DNA of 32,095 nucleotides. Source: JAMQPK01 sp035937795 (GTDB taxonomy: Bacteria > Acidobacteriota > Vicinamibacteria > Vicinamibacterales > JAMQPK01). The notes beneath the pieces were generated by a model, which did not search any database, was not told the origin of the DNA, and saw nothing but the letters and a program-made list of their open reading frames with translations. Below are positions 1 through 7,149 of this stretch, one piece after another. The stretch covers positions 1 through 32,095 of the forward strand of contig DASZHO010000153.1 in NCBI GenBank assembly GCA_035937795.1. The letters run 5' to 3'. The position numbers and the translations under genes are program-made. The stretch's first letter is position 1; each line of letters begins with the position of its first letter.

Positions 1-144
1 CAGGAAGATGCGCTTGTCCTTGCCGAGCGCGTGCTCGAGCGCGCGCGTCGACGAGGGCCGTCCGATCACGAACGGCATCATCATGTGCGGGAACACGACG
101 ACGTCGCGGAGCGGAACGATAGGGAGGGTTTCGTAGACTTCCAA
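1..144 (-). CDS. lon: Lon ATP-dependent protease, N-terminal fragment
   Basis: This is the first 48 codons of a gene that runs off the left edge of the window. The peptide has the typical Lon opening: a short lead, then LPIVPLRDVVVFP, MMMPFVIGRPSS and a KDKRIFL segment, which belong to the N-terminal substrate-binding (LON) domain. Lon is a cytoplasmic AAA+ serine protease that degrades misfolded and regulatory proteins. I chose a TTG start at 144-142 because an AAGGAG Shine-Dalgarno sequence lies 7 bases upstream and the LON domain begins directly after it. It follows clpX by 44 bases, so co-transcription with tig-clpP-clpX is likely. The catalytic Ser-Lys part is outside the window. Confidence 0.9.
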   Translation of the reverse strand, partial: MEVYETLPIVPLRDVVVFPHMMMPFVIGRPSSTRALEHALGKDKRIFL

Positions 145-161
145 AGAGTGGACTCCTTGTG

Positions 162-189
162 GGCTTCGGACTTCGGACAGCCTGAAGCC
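162..189 (-). other. Weak hairpin between clpX and lon
   Basis: GGCTTC at 162-167 is matched by GAAGCC at 184-189, which overlaps the clpX stop codon. The loop between them is 16 bases, so the hairpin would be weak. There is no T-tract behind it. It could be a small processing or attenuation element between clpX and lon, or chance. Confidence 0.2.
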
Positions 190-1436
190 TATCCGGCCTT
201 CTCAATCAGCGTGATCGGCTTGTCTTTCGCTTCGACCACCTCGCGCGTCACCACGCACTCGCGCACCTTCTTCTGGTTGGGCAGCGAGTACATGAGGTCG
301 AGCATCAGGTCCTCGATGATCATCCGGAGGCCGCGGGCGCCAATCTTGCGCTCCAGCGCCGCCTCGGCAATCGCCTCGAGGGCATCGTCGGCAAAGCGAA
401 GCTTCACGTTCTCGTATTCGAACAGCTTCATGTACTGACGCGTGATCGCGTTCCGAGGTTGCGTGAGGATCTGCATCAGCGCGGCCTTGTCGAGCTCGTG
501 CAGCGTGCCCACCACCGGCAGACGTCCCACGAACTCCGGAATCAGACCGTAGCGGATCAGATCCTGCGGCTCCACGCGCTCGAGCGTGGCGCCGAGGTCG
601 CGCTGGCGCGCCGTCTTCACGTCGGCCTTGAAGCCAAGCGTCTTCTTGCCGGTGCGCCGCTCGATGATCTTCTCCAGGCCCACGAACGCGCCGCCGCAGA
701 TGAAGAGGATGTTGGTGGTGTCGATCTGAAAGAATTCCTGGTGCGGGTGCTTGCGCCCGCCTTGCGGAGGAACGTTGGCCACCGTGCCTTCGAGGATCTT
801 CAAGAGCGCCTGTTGGACGCCTTCGCCCGAGACGTCGCGCGTGATCGACGGGTTCTCGTCCTTGCGGCAGATCTTGTCGACTTCGTCGATGTAGATGATG
901 CCCTGCTGGCATTTCTCGATGTCGCCGCCGGCGGCCTGCAGCAGCTTCAGAATGATGTTCTCGACATCCTCACCGACGTACCCGGCCTCGGTCAGCGTCG
1001 TCGCATCGACGATCGTGAAGGGCACCGACAGCAGCTTGGCCAGCGTCTGCGCGAGCAGTGTTTTGCCCGTGCCGGTGGGGCCGATCAGCATGATGTTGGA
1101 CTTGGTCAGTTCGACGTCGTTCCGGCTCTTCGGCTGCTTCTGGATCTCGATGCGCTTGTAGTGGTTGTAGACGGCAACCGCCAGCTTCTTCTTCGTCTGT
1201 TCCTGCCCGACGACGTACTCGTCCAGGAATTTCTTGATCTCCTGTGGCACCGGCAGCGACGAGCGGACGCCCCGATTGTCGAAGCGGTTGTCGTCCGCGA
1301 TGATGTCGTTGCAGACCTCGACGCACTCGTCGCAGATGAAGACGGTGGGTCCCGCAATGAGCTTGCGGACGTCGTTCTGGTCTTTATTGCAGAACGAGCA
1401 CCGCAAGACCTCGTTTTCGCCTTTTGCCTTGACCAT
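189..1436 (-). CDS. clpX: ClpX, ATPase subunit of the Clp protease
   Basis: ClpX is the AAA+ unfoldase that recognises tagged proteins and feeds them to ClpP. The 415-aa length is normal. Residues 13, 16, 35 and 38 are the four cysteines of the N-terminal zinc-binding domain (CSFC and CDEC). Walker A is GPTGTGKT at residues 119-126, the pore-loop motif GYVGED follows, and Walker B is IIYIDEVDK near 183-191. The sensor region and C-terminal small domain (KIGARGLRMIIE) are intact. The gene starts 17 bases after clpP, with no clear Shine-Dalgarno sequence, and is followed by lon, which is the usual order in many bacteria. Confidence 0.98.
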   Translation of the reverse strand: MVKAKGENEVLRCSFCNKDQNDVRKLIAGPTVFICDECVEVCNDIIADDNRFDNRGVRSSLPVPQEIKKFLDEYVVGQEQTKKKLAVAVYNHYKRIEIQKQPKSRNDVELTKSNIMLIGPTGTGKTLLAQTLAKLLSVPFTIVDATTLTEAGYVGEDVENIILKLLQAAGGDIEKCQQGIIYIDEVDKICRKDENPSITRDVSGEGVQQALLKILEGTVANVPPQGGRKHPHQEFFQIDTTNILFICGGAFVGLEKIIERRTGKKTLGFKADVKTARQRDLGATLERVEPQDLIRYGLIPEFVGRLPVVGTLHELDKAALMQILTQPRNAITRQYMKLFEYENVKLRFADDALEAIAEAALERKIGARGLRMIIEDLMLDLMYSLPNQKKVRECVVTREVVEAKDKPITLIEKAG

Positions 1437-1453
1437 AGTTTGCCGATGGGGAG

Positions 1454-2065
1454 CTAGCCGCGTTTCCGGATTACATCATCAATAATACCGTATTCCTTGC
1501 CTTGTTCGGCGGTCATGATGTAATCGCGCTCCGTATCCTCCTGGATACGCTTTACCTGCTGCCCGGTGTGGTGCACCAGGATGTCATTGAGCCGCTCCCG
1601 CACGCGCAGAATTTCGCGCGCCGCGATGTCGATGTCGGTGGCCTGTCCCCCCAGCCCCGACATGAGCGGCTGATGGATCACGATGCGTGAGTTGGGCAGC
1701 GAGTAGCGCTTTCCCTTGGCGCCGGACGCAAGCAACACGGCGGCCATCGAGGCGGCCTGGCCGATACAGTACGTCGCCACGTCCGGACGGATGAATTGCA
1801 TCGTGTCGTAAATGGCCAGCCCCGCCGTAATCGATCCCCCGGGGCTGTTGATGTACAGGAGAATGTCCTTGTCCGGATCCTCGGCCTCGAGAAACAGCAT
1901 CTGCGCGATCACGAGGTTCGCGATCTGGTCGTCGATCGGCGTGCCGACGAAGATGATGCTGTCTTTCAGCAGCCGCGAAAAAATGTCGTACGCCCGCTCA
2001 CCGCGATTGGTCTGCTCGACGACCATCGGAACCAACTGCATCCGAGAATCTGACATAAACGTCAC
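1454..2065 (-). CDS. clpP: ClpP, proteolytic subunit of the Clp protease
   Basis: ClpP is the tetradecameric serine protease partner of ClpX. The 203-aa product is complete. The catalytic triad is visible: Ser in GQAASMAAVLLASG, His in RIVIHQPL and Asp in the ERDYIMTA segment. The N-terminal LVPMVVEQTNRGERAYDIFSRLL motif is typical of the mature enzyme. The start is uncertain: the GTG at 2065 has AAAGG 6 bases upstream, while an in-frame ATG lies at 2056. A -10-like TATTAT at 2147-2152 may give this gene its own promoter in addition to read-through from tig. Confidence 0.97.
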   Translation of the reverse strand: MTFMSDSRMQLVPMVVEQTNRGERAYDIFSRLLKDSIIFVGTPIDDQIANLVIAQMLFLEAEDPDKDILLYINSPGGSITAGLAIYDTMQFIRPDVATYCIGQAASMAAVLLASGAKGKRYSLPNSRIVIHQPLMSGLGGQATDIDIAAREILRVRERLNDILVHHTGQQVKRIQEDTERDYIMTAEQGKEYGIIDDVIRKRG

Positions 2066-2146
2066 TACCCGCCTTTAGAGGGTTATCGGCTGCCGCTCGT
2101 TCGCCCTGCATTCCCATTCGCTCGGGTCGAGTCGACCGGAAAACCT

Positions 2147-2152
2147 ATAATA
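2147..2152 (-). promoter_or_regulatory. Candidate -10 element of a clpP promoter
   Basis: Read on the minus strand, the sequence is GGTATTATAGG, with TATTAT as the possible -10 box. It lies in the 152-base gap between tig and clpP, about 82 bases before the clpP start. No convincing -35 box is seen at 16 to 18 bases spacing. The rest of the gap shows no gene. Confidence 0.3.
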
Positions 2153-2217
2153 CCCTCTCTGCGAGCCTCACGCGCGCATCCGTCTGCCCGCTGCTCGATG
2201 GATCCAGGGACACCCCG

Positions 2218-3495
2218 CTAGTCGCGAGTCACGTGCGCCCTGGCCAGCACGAAGTCCATCGCCTTTTCGCGGCGCAAGCCGGCAGACAGGCGCGAGAGCG
2301 CCCCTTCCTTCTCGAGCCGCGCGCGCACGGCCGGCGGCGTCAGCCCGGTGCGTTCGGCATAGTGCGCGACGTCTTTTTCCAGATCGGCCTCGGTAACCGT
2401 CAGCTCCTCCCGCCGCGCAATTTCGTCGAGCACCAGCGCGCTCTTCACCGAATCGCGGCTCGCTTCCCGCTGGCTGTCGCGAAACCCGTCCCAATCGATG
2501 TTCGCGCGCTGCGGATCGATGTCCTGATCCATCAGCCGGCGGGCGAATTCCTCCGTGCGGCGCTCGAGCTCGCGCTCGACGAGCGAATCGGGGATGTCGA
2601 CCAGGACGCGGGCGGCGAGCGCTTTCAGCAGGTCGGCCCGGAGCCGGCGATCGGCCTCGGCCTCCGCTTCGCGCTGAAGATCGTCGGTGATGCGCGCGCG
2701 CAGCGCCTCGAGCGTCTGAAAATCTCCCACGTCTTTGGCGAACTCGTCATCCAGAGCCGGCAGCACGCGTTTGCGGATGTCTTGCACCCTCACGTGATAG
2801 CGGACATCGGTGTTCGCCAGCTCCTTTACGGCATAGTCCTCCGGATAATGAATCGTGAAGCTTTTTTCGGCTCCCGCTTCCAGCCCTTTGATTTCGTCAT
2901 CGAACCCGGGCGGGTTGGCCTTGCCGCCGATTTCGATCGCGACATCGTGATGGTGTTCCCCTTTCGCCGCGCCGCCGGCTTCGCGTGTCACATCCAGCGT
3001 CGCCGTGTCGCCGTCGCCAATCGCGCGCCCCTCCACCGGCTCGTAGCGCGCCGCGCGATTCTGCAGCTGGGTCAGCGCGGCGTCGATGGCGCCCTCTTCG
3101 AGCGTGACCGCCGGACGGCGCAACGAGATGGTCTCGAGCGCGCCGGGGTTGATCGGCGGAAGCGTTTCAAACGTGGCCGTGAATGTCAGCGCTTGCCCCT
3201 CGTCGAGCGACACGTCTTTCACGTCGGGGGTGTCGACCGGCTCGAGGCCCCGCTCGCGCAAGGCATCATCGATGGCGCGCGGAATGAGGTCGTGCGCAAC
3301 GTCGTGAAGAATCTGCTCGCGAAAGCGCTTCTTGATAAGGTTGGGCGGCACCTTGCCGGGGCGAAATCCCGGGATGCGAGCCTGGCGGCTGTAACTCCTT
3401 GCCACACGCTCGATTTGGGCATCGACGATGTCGCTGGGAATTTCAACGGCGACGCTTTTTTTGGTTTCTGTGAGATCGGCGAATTCGGTTTTCAC
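2218..3495 (-). CDS. tig: Trigger factor, ribosome-associated chaperone and peptidyl-prolyl isomerase
   Basis: Trigger factor binds the ribosome near the exit tunnel and assists nascent chains. The 425-aa product carries the ribosome-binding signature GFRPGKVP near residue 45, a central FKBP-type isomerase domain (around 150-250, with GDTATLDVT and the KSFTIHYPEDY segment) and a helical C-terminal chaperone domain. I chose the GTG at 3495 because the conserved family sequence begins there. The longer open frame upstream runs back through a repeat tract and into the tRNA gene, so it is not coding. The start has no Shine-Dalgarno sequence but a -10-like TATACT sits 6 bases upstream, suggesting a leaderless mRNA. 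It heads the tig-clpP-clpX-lon block. Confidence 0.95.
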   Translation of the reverse strand: MKTEFADLTETKKSVAVEIPSDIVDAQIERVARSYSRQARIPGFRPGKVPPNLIKKRFREQILHDVAHDLIPRAIDDALRERGLEPVDTPDVKDVSLDEGQALTFTATFETLPPINPGALETISLRRPAVTLEEGAIDAALTQLQNRAARYEPVEGRAIGDGDTATLDVTREAGGAAKGEHHHDVAIEIGGKANPPGFDDEIKGLEAGAEKSFTIHYPEDYAVKELANTDVRYHVRVQDIRKRVLPALDDEFAKDVGDFQTLEALRARITDDLQREAEAEADRRLRADLLKALAARVLVDIPDSLVERELERRTEEFARRLMDQDIDPQRANIDWDGFRDSQREASRDSVKSALVLDEIARREELTVTEADLEKDVAHYAERTGLTPPAVRARLEKEGALSRLSAGLRREKAMDFVLARAHVTRD

Positions 3496-3501
3496 TCTTG
3501 C

Positions 3502-3507
3502 AGTATA
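3502..3507 (-). promoter_or_regulatory. Candidate -10 element of tig, placing the transcript start at the start codon
   Basis: On the minus strand the sequence is TATACT, then six bases (GCAAGA), then the GTG start codon. A transcript starting 7 bases after the -10 box would begin exactly on the G of GTG, so the mRNA would have no leader. The -35 region is weak (GGTTTC or CGGTTT at 16-17 bases spacing). Confidence 0.4.
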
Positions 3508-3531
3508 CCGTTTGGAAAACCGCGAAACCGA

Positions 3532-3602
3532 CAGTCGTCCGTCGACTCTCGACTCGAGACTGTCGACTACCAGACTGTCGACTGTCCGGCCTCGACGTCC
3601 GA
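3532..3602. repeat. GTCGAC-rich repeat tract between tig and tRNA-Leu
   Basis: A 70-base tract is dominated by GACTGTCGAC and GACTCTCGACT units. The 12-mer AGACTGTCGACT occurs at 3557-3568 and again at 3572-3583. The tract also holds the short palindrome TCTCGACTCGAGA. It is non-coding and separates the tRNA gene from the tig promoter. It may be a mobile or amplifying intergenic repeat. Confidence 0.55.
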
Positions 3603-3607
3603 CTAAA

Positions 3608-3690
3608 TGGGGGCTGAGGGACTTGAACCCACACGTCTTTTGGACACAAGATCCTAAGTCTTGCGCGTCTGCCAGTTCCGCCAAGCCCCC
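3608..3690 (-). tRNA. tRNA-Leu, anticodon UAG
   Basis: The minus strand folds as a class II tRNA of 83 bases. The acceptor stem is GGGGGCT paired perfectly with AGCCCCC, followed by discriminator A. The anticodon arm is CAAGA-CTTAGGA-TCTTG, giving anticodon TAG for CUA/CUN leucine codons. A longer variable arm follows, and the T-loop is TTCAAGT. One T-T mismatch is seen in the T stem (GTGGG against CCCTC). No CCA is encoded at the 3' end. A tRNA-Leu just upstream of tig is a common arrangement. Confidence 0.93.
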
Positions 3691-3722
3691 ACGCCCGGCC
3701 GGTAAAGCTCGACCCTGCCCAG

Positions 3723-3749
3723 CCTATACGCAAAGCCCATCCGCATCAA
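3723..3749 (-). promoter_or_regulatory. Possible tRNA-Leu promoter
   Basis: On the minus strand TTGATG (3749-3744) is followed after 15 bases by TATAGG (3728-3723), about 33 bases before the tRNA 5' end. The spacing is short for a sigma-70-type promoter, so this is a weak call. Confidence 0.25.
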
Positions 3750-3804
3750 CGGGTTAGCTCCTATACCCTCGGCCGCCGTTCCCGTCGATAAGTAAGATGG
3801 TGAC

Positions 3805-3853
3805 GATACAAGCCCGTATCATTCTATGTCGGTTCAGGTATCTGAATTGATAC
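3805..3853. promoter_or_regulatory. Two inverted repeats upstream of the EPS operon
   Basis: GATAC-N6-GTATC lies at 3805-3820 and GTATC-N6-GATAC at 3838-3853. The centres are 33 bases apart, close to three helical turns. They sit in the only AT-rich stretch of the window (about 3800-3925), between the divergent tRNA-Leu and the first EPS-locus gene. They are candidate operators for the regulator encoded just downstream or for another protein. No -24/-12 sigma-54 promoter was seen here; TTGATA at 3872 is a possible -35 box without a well-placed -10. Confidence 0.4.
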
Positions 3854-3964
3854 GAAATAGCTCTCAGAGTCTTGATATGTCGTATATTGTCATATTAGTT
3901 TCGGCGTCTCGGACATTCTAAATGGGGGCCTGTAACTGACAGGGCGGAGCTGTATCTGGACTAT

Positions 3965-4948
3965 ATGCGTGCTCCGGTAGGCGGCGCGGTCATGTCCGGC
4001 GTGCTCGAGTTGATGGGCCCGTCGCCTGCCACCGAGCAGGCCCGCCGTGCGATGACTGAAGCCGTGGGTGGAATGAATCCGCTCATGATTTCCGCCGAGA
4101 CCGGGCTCGATCCCGTGGCAGTCGCGCGCGCCATCCACAATGCGAGCGAGCGTGCCGGCGGCGCGTTCGTGCCGGTGGATTGCGCGTCGGCCGATGCGCT
4201 GCGCCTGGATCAGCAGCTGTTCGGTCCGAATCCGGCGGACGGCGGTGAGCTCGAGTACGTCAGCGAGGGGAGTCTGCTGGCCGGAGCGTTCGGTGGGACG
4301 CTGTTGATTGCAAACGTGTCGGAACTGCCATCGCACCTGCAAAGCCGCCTCGCGCGCATCCTTCGCGAGCGGCGGATCTACACCGAGGCGCGCGGCAGCG
4401 TGGCGCTCGACGTCCGGATCATGGCCACAGTACGTGGGAATGTCGAAGAGGACTTTCGAGACGGGCGGTTGCGGCGCGAGCTGCGATCGCGCTTCGTGCT
4501 CACCCTCGAGGTGCCCGCGCTGCGTCATCGGCCGTCCGATATTCCGATGTTGATCGGCTGCCTCGTCGCCGATGCGGCCGCGGCCGCGGGCGTCGACGTG
4601 CCCGCATTCAGCCGCGAGGCGCTCTCGCTGTTGTCGGCGTTACCGTGGCGCCGCAATCTCGACGAGCTCGGCGAAGTGCTCGACCTGTTCGTGGGAGCGG
4701 CGGCGGGGGGCACGATTCAGCTCGACGACGTGCTTCGGCACGTGGCGATCGAGCGCGTGACGCCCCGGCAGGCCGTCAGCGCGACGCTGCGCGACGCGCG
4801 CAGCACGTTCGAACGCGAGTACATCGCGGCCGTGCTCAGCCGCTACGGCTGGCGCATGGACGAAGCGGCACGCAACCTCGGTATTCAGCGCACCAATCTC
4901 TATCGGAAGGTGCGTCAGCTCGGCATCGCGCGCGCGAGGGCGAAATAG
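3965..4948 (+). CDS. Degenerate NtrC-type (bacterial enhancer-binding) regulator with Fis-like HTH
   Basis: The 327-aa protein aligns by eye with the AAA+ domain of sigma-54 activators (about residues 15-240) and ends in an intact Fis-type helix-turn-helix (about 280-325, AARNLGIQRTNLYRKVRQLG). The AAA+ core is eroded. The Walker A region reads SAETGLDPVAVARAIH without the GK pair. The GAFTGA loop is replaced by a PADGGELE segment. Walker B reads LLIANV instead of LFLDEI, and WPGNVREL reads WRRNLDEL. ATP hydrolysis and sigma-54 contact are therefore unlikely. There is no N-terminal receiver domain. The start may instead be the ATG at 3992, which has AGGCGG upstream. Its stop is followed at once by the ATG of the next gene, so it probably regulates the operon it leads. 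Confidence 0.85.
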   Translation: MRAPVGGAVMSGVLELMGPSPATEQARRAMTEAVGGMNPLMISAETGLDPVAVARAIHNASERAGGAFVPVDCASADALRLDQQLFGPNPADGGELEYVSEGSLLAGAFGGTLLIANVSELPSHLQSRLARILRERRIYTEARGSVALDVRIMATVRGNVEEDFRDGRLRRELRSRFVLTLEVPALRHRPSDIPMLIGCLVADAAAAAGVDVPAFSREALSLLSALPWRRNLDELGEVLDLFVGAAAGGTIQLDDVLRHVAIERVTPRQAVSATLRDARSTFEREYIAAVLSRYGWRMDEAARNLGIQRTNLYRKVRQLGIARARAK

Positions 4949-6193
4949 ATGAGGATCTTCAAATCGAGCCGCGGGAGATTGGCCCAGGCCGGATTGGCGC
5001 TGGCGTGTCACGCCCTTCTGTGGCCAGCGCCCGCGCGCGCCCAGATCGTCGCGCCGCGCGAATCGGCACAGATCGAGTTCGGGCCCGTGTCGTTGTATCC
5101 AAGTCTCGTCGTGGCGGACGCCGGAAAAGACTCGAACGTGTTCAACGACAGCCAGGCGCCCAGGCAGGATTACACCTTCACCCTCCAGTCCAGAGCGTTG
5201 GTCGTCACTCGCCTTGGTCTGAACGAGCTGATGTTTTCCACCGGCAGCGACTACGTGTGGTTCCGGCAGTACAAACAGGAGCGCTCGAGCAACGCCGCCT
5301 ACGCCGTGCGATTCAATTTTTCGGCGAGCCGCTTCAAGCCCTTCATCGGCGCGCAGGATCTCCGCTCGCGCACCCGCCCGAATCCTGAAATCGATGCGCG
5401 TATCCGGCACGTCGATCGCCAGGGGACGGGGGGCCTGGCCTTCGATCTCACCGAACGCACGTCGATCAATGCCGGCGCGGTATTCGACGATTCTTCGTAT
5501 GACAAGGGCCAGTTCTTTCGGGGCATCGATCTGTCGCAGGCCTTGGACCGCAAGGGCCGGGCCTATTTCGGGGGCATCGGCTACGCCGTGACCCCCTTGA
5601 CCACGCTCCTGCTGGCCGGACGGTACGCCGAAGACCTGTTTCCTCTGTCCCATCTGAGGGATTCCAAGCTCTACAGCTTCGCGCCGACGCTGCAGTTCAG
5701 CACCGATGCGGCGATTCGGGGCCAGGTGTCGGTAGGCGTGGAGGTCTTCAAGCCGAAAGATACCCAGTTCGCCGCCTACAAAGGCGCCACCTACGATGCG
5801 CTCGTCAGTTGGTCGCTGTTCGGCGACGTCACCTCTTTTGACGTCCGTGGCACTCGAAATGTAAATTACTCTTACAAGGTCGATAGCCCCTACTATCTCA
5901 TTACCGGCGCGCGGCTCGGCGTGACCCAGAAGTTCGTCGGCCCATTCGATCTCACGGCCGCCGCCGATCGCGAATATTTATCGTATCGCTGGCATGTGGG
6001 TGCTGCGGGAATCGTGGATTCGCACCCTCAGGCCGATACCACCGACGTCCTGAGCGGCGGCATCGGCATCAACATGAAGCGCGGCTTCAAGGTGGTGCTG
6101 ACGGTGGAAAAGACACGGCGGCATGCGAACACCGATCCGACGCTGAACTACAGGCGGACCCGGCTCTTGAGCACGATCACCGTCGGATCGTAA
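4949..6193 (+). CDS. Outer-membrane beta-barrel protein of the EPS locus
   Basis: The 414-aa protein has a clear signal peptide, with a hydrophobic stretch LAQAGLALACHALL and an ARA-Q cleavage site near residue 31. The rest alternates short amphipathic strands rich in Tyr, Phe, Arg and Gly, and ends in a strand (RLLSTITVGS). This resembles the outer-membrane beta-barrel (BBP2-like) proteins often found beside Wza-type exporters in EPS clusters. It may form or shape the exit path for the polymer, but a direct function cannot be shown. The ATG follows the previous stop codon directly, and the next gene starts 11 bases downstream. Confidence 0.75.
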   Translation: MRIFKSSRGRLAQAGLALACHALLWPAPARAQIVAPRESAQIEFGPVSLYPSLVVADAGKDSNVFNDSQAPRQDYTFTLQSRALVVTRLGLNELMFSTGSDYVWFRQYKQERSSNAAYAVRFNFSASRFKPFIGAQDLRSRTRPNPEIDARIRHVDRQGTGGLAFDLTERTSINAGAVFDDSSYDKGQFFRGIDLSQALDRKGRAYFGGIGYAVTPLTTLLLAGRYAEDLFPLSHLRDSKLYSFAPTLQFSTDAAIRGQVSVGVEVFKPKDTQFAAYKGATYDALVSWSLFGDVTSFDVRGTRNVNYSYKVDSPYYLITGARLGVTQKFVGPFDLTAAADREYLSYRWHVGAAGIVDSHPQADTTDVLSGGIGINMKRGFKVVLTVEKTRRHANTDPTLNYRRTRLLSTITVGS

Positions 6194-6204
6194 GGATTGA
6201 AGCG

Positions 6205-7149
6205 ATGACGACCTCGTTGATGGCGCTTGTTCTCGCGACAGGGGTTGCTACCCAAGCCTCCGCCCAAGGCGTCGCCGCGCCGGGATCGAGCGCCCCGGCG
6301 CAGCAGGGGCCGGCCCGGGCTGGTCAAACGCCGGCGCAGACACCCGCTCCCGCACAAACGCCACTGTCCGCGCAGACGCCGCCCGCACCCGTGCCGCCGC
6401 CGGCCGATTACCGCATCGGCCCGCAGGATGTGCTCAACATTACCGTGTTCGGGGAGCCCACGCTCTCCGGTAAGGTGCGCGTCGACAACGACGGGACGTT
6501 TCCATTCCAGTACCTCGGCCGCGTCAAAGCCGACGAGTTGACGCTGGTGGAGGTTGAATCGAATATCAGGAAAGGCCTTGCGGACGGCTACGTGCGCAAT
6601 CCGCAGGTGTCGGTGGAGATCGACCAGTATCACAGCCAGAACGTGTACGTGCTCGGCGAGGTACGGGCGCCCAACAAGTATTCGCTGCCGGGCAACTCCA
6701 CGCTGATCGACGTGCTCACCCAGGCCGGCTCTGTCACGTCGACGGCGGGCCACTGGGTCTATATCAACCACGCGCGGCAGGGCACGCTGATCGGCGGCCC
6801 CGCGGCGACGAGCGACACCAGCACCGCCGATCTGCGAATCAATCTCAACGATATTCAAAGCGGCAAAGCGCAGAACGTCAAGATACAGGACGGCGACACC
6901 ATCTGGATTCCGAAGGCGCAGATTATCTACGTCGTGGGAGAAGTACGCACGCCGGGAGGCTTTCCATACGACGAGACCATGACGGTCTTCGACGCGATCT
7001 CGCTCGCCGGCGGCGTCACCGAAAAAGGATCGAACACGAGGCTGTCGATCCGGCGCCTCATCAACGGACAGATGAAGGAGATCGACGCCAAGCCCACCGA
7101 TTTCCTGAAACCGGGCGATCAGGTCAACGTCAAGCGCCGCCGTCTGTGA
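6205..7149 (+). CDS. Wza-like polysaccharide export protein (OPX) with SLBB repeats
   Basis: The 314-aa protein has a signal peptide ending ASA-Q, a Pro/Ala/Gln-rich linker (about 24-70), then a Poly_export domain (YRIGPQDVLNITVFGEPTLSG) and two SLBB beta-grasp domains (VYVLGEVRAPNKYSLPG and IYVVGEVRTPGGFPYD). OPX proteins form the periplasmic and outer-membrane channel for capsule or EPS. No lipobox cysteine is present, so unlike E. coli Wza this is not a lipoprotein. AAGGA lies 8 bases before the ATG. The stop overlaps the next gene in GTGA. Confidence 0.93.
   Translation: MTTSLMALVLATGVATQASAQGVAAPGSSAPAQQGPARAGQTPAQTPAPAQTPLSAQTPPAPVPPPADYRIGPQDVLNITVFGEPTLSGKVRVDNDGTFPFQYLGRVKADELTLVEVESNIRKGLADGYVRNPQVSVEIDQYHSQNVYVLGEVRAPNKYSLPGNSTLIDVLTQAGSVTSTAGHWVYINHARQGTLIGGPAATSDTSTADLRINLNDIQSGKAQNVKIQDGDTIWIPKAQIIYVVGEVRTPGGFPYDETMTVFDAISLAGGVTEKGSNTRLSIRRLINGQMKEIDAKPTDFLKPGDQVNVKRRRL

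Noticed and set aside
459..1457. Long plus-strand open frame opposite clpX
   Set aside because: It is the antisense shadow of a GC-rich conserved gene; its product is Arg/Leu/Asp-rich without domain features.
2233..3606. 457-aa plus-strand open frame opposite tig
   Set aside because: Antisense shadow of trigger factor; no recognisable motif.
3495..3684. N-terminal extension of trigger factor reaching back to 3684
   Set aside because: The frame passes through the repeat tract and the tRNA-Leu gene, and the extra residues have no resemblance to trigger factors.
3860..3925. Sigma-54 -24/-12 promoter upstream of the NtrC-like gene
   Set aside because: No TGGC-N8-TTGC-type pair was found in the interval.
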